From: Pelodera strongyloides
Taxonomy: Eukaryota; Nematoda; Chromadorea; Rhabditida; Rhabditidae
NCBI GenBank assembly: GCA_036852015.1
Contig: JAANDG010000152.1
Coordinates: 62,001 to 126,000 of the forward strand
DNA: 64,000 nt
Reading direction: 5' to 3'
The notes under the pieces are model-generated. The model saw only the letters and a program-made list of their open reading frames with translations. It searched no databases and had not been told where the DNA came from. The position numbers and the translations under genes are program-made. Positions 61,301 to 64,000 of this stretch are shown one piece after another (the stretch's first letter is position 1; every line of letters starts with the position of its first letter).

Positions 61301-63948
61301 GATAAAAAAATGAACGAAACCGCCTTTCAGGGTGATTTTCAATCAAATAAAAAGTTTAGATCGTATTATCTCACAATATTTTCAATCGTACAAAGTTTAA
61401 ATCGTATTATCTCACCCACTTTCAATCAAATAAAAAGTTTAAATCGTATTATCTCACATTTCCTGAGTGCCTGCACCGCTGCAATAATCTTAGTCGTTCC
61501 GTTATGGTTCTGATCCTCATTCGGATATGAATTTGTTGATGTGATACACAGAACATCAGGTGCAATCGTGCAAGCCTCGGTGTTCAAAACGGCATGCAAA
61601 AGGCAGACGGATGCCGTGATCGGGCGTTGGCAGTACCTAAACGACAGTATCTTACATCTGGTGAAATGCGTAACTACTTTCTTCTTCTTTCTCTTAAACT
61701 ACCTCGTAGTGTAGGGTAACTTAGAAAAACTTACAAACTGAATAATGAGTAACTAGCTAATGCCTCATAGTCAAAATCTTCAAACTTGGCTAGACAGAGG
61801 GTTATTAAAAAAGGTTAAAGCTAAGAGAAAGGAAACAATAACAATAAATGAACCAATGCTCACCTGTCTATAATATCATCAAAGTGTTCAAATAATCGAG
61901 AACCCAGACGCAGTTTGTTATTCTCCAATTCAACGAGAAACTTCTGTATAACGGAACCTTAAATAATTAAAATAGAACTTCGTGAAAAGTACCCTACGCC
62001 TTATGAATAAATCTAAAACAATTAAAAATGGCGATATTAGGTCAGTGGTAGTGGTAGTGTAGGGGGTTGCGGTCAAACGACGAGGTTTCGAGTCCCGTCA
62101 TAGCCCTAGCAAACCGTGCCATACATGTATATACTTACGATGCACCAACCAACATCGTTGAAACACTTTTTCTCTTTACGTCCGAAAGAGATAGGAAAAG
62201 AAAGGTTTGAAAAATAAATACATACAACTAATTGTAAGGACGATACGGTGAAATAAAGCAAAAACGTACCAGTATTGACAAGCAGAGCGTAACTAGAAGC
62301 AGCAGAAGCACTTCGCACGAGAAACCCGCCAAAACCAGCTAAATGCGATAATTTAATTTGAAATGATAGATACTCTCACCTTAGATGCCCTAGAGGTAAG
62401 GTATCTAAGGTGGCCAATAAATAATGTGCAGTAATTAATAAGTAGCAATAAACATTTCAGCCCTACTCAGACCACACTCCAGCAAAGACGAAAAAACGAA
62501 TATTCAATATTCATATACTATGATGATTGATAAGGAGTATTTAACTATCAATAATGAAAACAACAAAACAGTTACGTAAAGCAGAATCAGTTAACCTCAA
62601 ACTTTCAAAACCATACCTCGACTAAGTAGTGTGACAAAGTGTTGAGCATTTCCAGAATGAAAATATGGTAATTGTTCGGGTTCTAAGCCAGTGTCCTGAT
62701 CATCGCATTTCTGAAAATAAAATACGGACATACAAAAAACCGGAATGTAAAGTATCCCACTTGCCAGAAGTGACAGTCAGTACGAGAGTCAGGAATAGTT
62801 GACAGCATTGATTCCCCAAGACCATAACGTTTGTGGCAATGGCAATATGCAAGCAATGAGTCGGAGCCTCAGCCAGTATGAAACAAAATGAAACTAATGA
62901 TGGACGACACCAAAAAACATCCAGACAAAACATAACGCAACACAACAATAAAACTCGATTCAATCAAGGGACCAATATGCAATTGAGCGCATTCGAGATG
63001 GGAAATTTCCGGAACTTCAACTCCAACAAAAAAAATTTGGTTCGAGAGGGACCAACGGAAAAAAATGGCTAGGCATAAACATGCAAAGTGCAAGGGATCG
63101 ATTGATTTTAGTGTAATTACCAATTGCCTTCGGCAAGCGGCAAGCACAGTCTACCCGGGCAATTGTAATTATGTAAACAAATTAGACTCACCAACGGTCG
63201 AAGTAAGTCGAATGGTACTAGGCCAGAAGACCGAGAACTTTCATGTCGTACGTAGGTCCATTGGGTGTCCACTTCGCCAAGACCACACACAATATCGCCA
63301 CGCTCCAAACTACAAAAGCACAAAACTCCAAACTACAAAAGCACAAAACTCCAAACTACAAAAGCACAATACTACACAACGACAAACACTGTACGCGTTT
63401 AACAACATGATGCACTTTTGACAAGCTTATTATCTTATCGTTGCCAATTTATACCTTGAAAATTCAATATCAATTATGACTGCAGCTTCTGCGGAAGTAC
63501 AACAACAAATCACAGGAACTGAATGAATCAAACATGCACACAACCACAACCACCAATCACATATACGTGTCCGGGTGTATGTCAAAAAAGGTAGGAAATA
63601 ATAATTCTAAAGCAATACAACAAAATATAACATACCTGATTTGTTGGCTCGAAGGAGCCGCTGAGAAATCTTGCATAGAAATAAAGTAGAAAGATTCCGA
63701 TAAATTGCTCTGAAATGGAGTTAATAATAACGCTTGCTGTTTCTTGCAGACGAATCAAATTCGCTCAGACAGTATGTTGACAAGTTGCAATTGTCAATAC
63801 GTAGAAAAATATCAGAAACAATCAAACAATAAAGGGAAAGTGTGAATAATGATAATAATAATAATCAGCACTTACCTTGTCCGTATTCGAACACGAAGGC
63901 GCGTTACGTACATGAAGGGGCTGCGCACCGGGAGATGAACAACAGAAA
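52345..63948 (-). CDS. RASA1: p120RasGAP-like Ras GTPase-activating protein (N-terminus off right edge)
   Basis: Exons, minus strand: 63948-63876, 63709-63636, 63309-63192, 62710-62617, 62338-62270, 62173-62139, 61943-61864, 61636-61458, 61112-61021, 60804-60629, 60246-60133, 59494-59379, 58113-57965, 57428-57311, 56848-56747, 56395-56242, 54032-53976, 53716-53634, 53509-53457, 53135-53056, 52806-52735, 52500-52345. About 748 residues are visible. Order: SH3 ('LERGDIVCGLGEVDTQWTYV'), SH2 ('YFHSGNAQHFV', 'GGFLVRSAS'), PH ('PWKPCWVNLNDHANGK', 'FRPAHTFVLWMSLL'), C2 ('IAIIHVHIDRF'), RasGAP with arginine finger in 'PLRSDCLCTT' and 'VFVLRFANPIL'. This is the second half of RASA1 (SH2-SH3-SH2-PH-C2-GAP), which stimulates GTP hydrolysis by Ras when docked to phosphotyrosine proteins. 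The junction 59379 to 58113 does not match in phase, so a short C2 exon is probably missed there. Confidence 0.92.
53535..53616. mobile_element. Short family A derivative filling a 124-nt intron
   Basis: 'tttttttgaaacgcatc' and 'gatgcgtttcaaaaaccgg'-type ends fold back over a short loop; the right end 'ccggccggtatttcgcttta' is intact. It occupies most of the RasGAP intron 53510-53633. Confidence 0.6.
54120..54357. mobile_element. Inverted-repeat element, family E
   Basis: Left 'gggcgcgtttaagatgaccg', right 'cggccatcttaaacgcgccc'. Inner pair 'ttcggccgttcaggat' / 'atcctgaacggccgaa'. About 235 bp in a RasGAP intron. Confidence 0.85.
55498..55570 (-). pseudogene. tRNA-Gly(GCC)-like sequence with broken 5' end
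   Basis: On the minus strand, 'TGGTTCAGTGGTAGAATGC', 'TGCCACGCGGGAG' and 'CCCGGGTTCGATTCCCGG' match tRNA-Gly D-arm, anticodon loop (GCC) and T-arm. The 5' strand of the acceptor ('ATGAACTA') does not pair with the 3' strand ('CGGTGC'), and the anticodon stem has lost bases. A truncated tRNA pseudogene or tRNA-derived repeat. Confidence 0.7.
56040..56158. mobile_element. Half of a family A element
   Basis: Only the right portion is present, ending 'accagctggtatttcgcttt'. Interior 'gctaatttactcgattttta' matches other copies in inverse orientation. Confidence 0.65.
57746..57953. mobile_element. Inverted-repeat element, family A, beside a splice donor
   Basis: Left 'taaagcgaaataccggtggg' with an internal 'aaaaacacatcgagta' duplication, right 'aaccgccggtatttcgcttt'. 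Ends about 6-11 nt from the donor of RasGAP exon 58113-57965. Confidence 0.8.
58186..59205. repeat. 1-kb palindrome of four tRNA-like modules
   Basis: A module running from 'agtcgggtagatgcgccgca' to 'cagattgttgcctagg' occurs twice directly (from about 58190 and 58490), then twice inverted (about 58700-59205). The centre is near 58690. Each copy contains a tRNA-like region with A box 'tagctcaaccggtgagtgc', a 5-bp anticodon-like stem 'cttgc/gcaag', B box 'gggttcgaatct' and a following T run. Arms are almost identical over about 500 bp. Confidence 0.92.
58278..58356 (+). ncRNA. tRNA-like unit with Pol III boxes (copy 1 of 4)
   Basis: A and B boxes are intact and 'ttttttt' follows as a likely Pol III terminator. 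Acceptor and T stems pair poorly and position 33 is not T, so this is probably a tRNA-derived transcript or SINE-like head, not a working tRNA. Other copies: about 58578-58655 (+), 58727-58806 (-), 59030-59110 (-). Confidence 0.55.
59704..59885. mobile_element. Near-perfect 180-bp hairpin element
   Basis: Arms 'gaaaatttgcatatgataag', 'caaatcctatgtatcctatg' and 'ctaattttgtacgatt' are followed by their inverse after a loop of a few bases ('gccgtgga'). Ends 'gttaacgcgaaatgctagcc' / 'ggctcgcatatcgctttaaa' resemble family A ends. Confidence 0.85.
61335..61457 (-). repeat. Tandem copies of a RasGAP intron 5' end
   Basis: Three copies of 'agtttaaatcgtattatctcac' type (about 61352, 61395, 61437). 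On the minus strand each starts 'GTGAGATAATACGA', identical to the real donor at 61457. Confidence 0.85.
62040..62106 (+). pseudogene. tRNA-like fragment
   Basis: 'tcagtggtagtggtagtgta' resembles an A box region and 'gaggtttcgagtcccgtc' a B box/T-arm. The anticodon arm and acceptor do not pair well. Lies in a RasGAP intron. Confidence 0.35.
63303..63370 (-). repeat. 23-bp tandem triplication at a RasGAP splice acceptor
   Basis: On the minus strand 'TTTTGTGCTTTTGTAGTTTG' plus 'GAG' occurs three times. The last copy contains the acceptor used ('TTTTGTAG|TTTGGAG', exon start 63309). Confidence 0.88.
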
Positions 63949-64000
63949 CTGAAAACAAATGGATACATCACGCAACAGCTTAGCGTAATGAAATGTACTA

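Noticed and set aside
1..64000. CRISPR arrays, bacterial operons, viral genes
   Set aside because: No spacer-repeat arrays, Shine-Dalgarno-led genes or viral protein motifs were seen; the window is eukaryotic with spliced genes.

Overview
This is an intron-rich animal genome fragment, about 38% GC by eye. No bacterial, viral or CRISPR features were seen. Genes were found by reading exons across GT..AG introns and checking that reading phase carries over each junction. The species was not identified. A Still life/TIAM-type Rac exchange factor, a p120RasGAP and an SH3-SH2 tyrosine kinase together point to an invertebrate metazoan with rather divergent signalling proteins.

Layout. (1) 1-3775, minus: the 3' part of an unrecognised coiled-coil/acidic protein gene that runs off the left edge. 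(2) About 7.2-12.7 kb, plus: an unrecognised multi-exon gene. (3) 16282-25849, minus: a 22-exon Still life/TIAM-like RhoGEF (WH1-PH-RBD-PDZ-DH-PH), convergent with gene 2. (4) 25.9-38.9 kb: a long stretch with no recognisable gene, filled with GA/CT microsatellites, polypurine tracts, a poly-C run and inverted-repeat elements. (5) 38901-44926, minus: a complete 498-residue cytoplasmic tyrosine kinase (SH3-SH2-kinase). (6) 46031-48861, minus: a complete S-formylglutathione hydrolase (279 residues). (7) 52345-63948, minus: p120RasGAP (RASA1-like; SH3-SH2-PH-C2-GAP), whose N-terminus lies beyond the right edge.

The kinase and the RasGAP are neighbours separated only by the metabolic esterase gene and a spacer. 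Their products could act in one pathway (tyrosine phosphorylation, SH2 docking, Ras/Rac switching), but nothing in the DNA shows co-regulation.

Two patterns stand out beyond the genes. First, at least nine exon-intron boundaries lie inside short tandem duplications, so that donor or acceptor sites exist in 2 to 7 copies. Second, several families of short inverted-repeat elements with TTAA-like ends are scattered throughout, and some lie within about 15 nt of splice sites. A 1-kb palindrome of tRNA-like modules sits inside a RasGAP intron.
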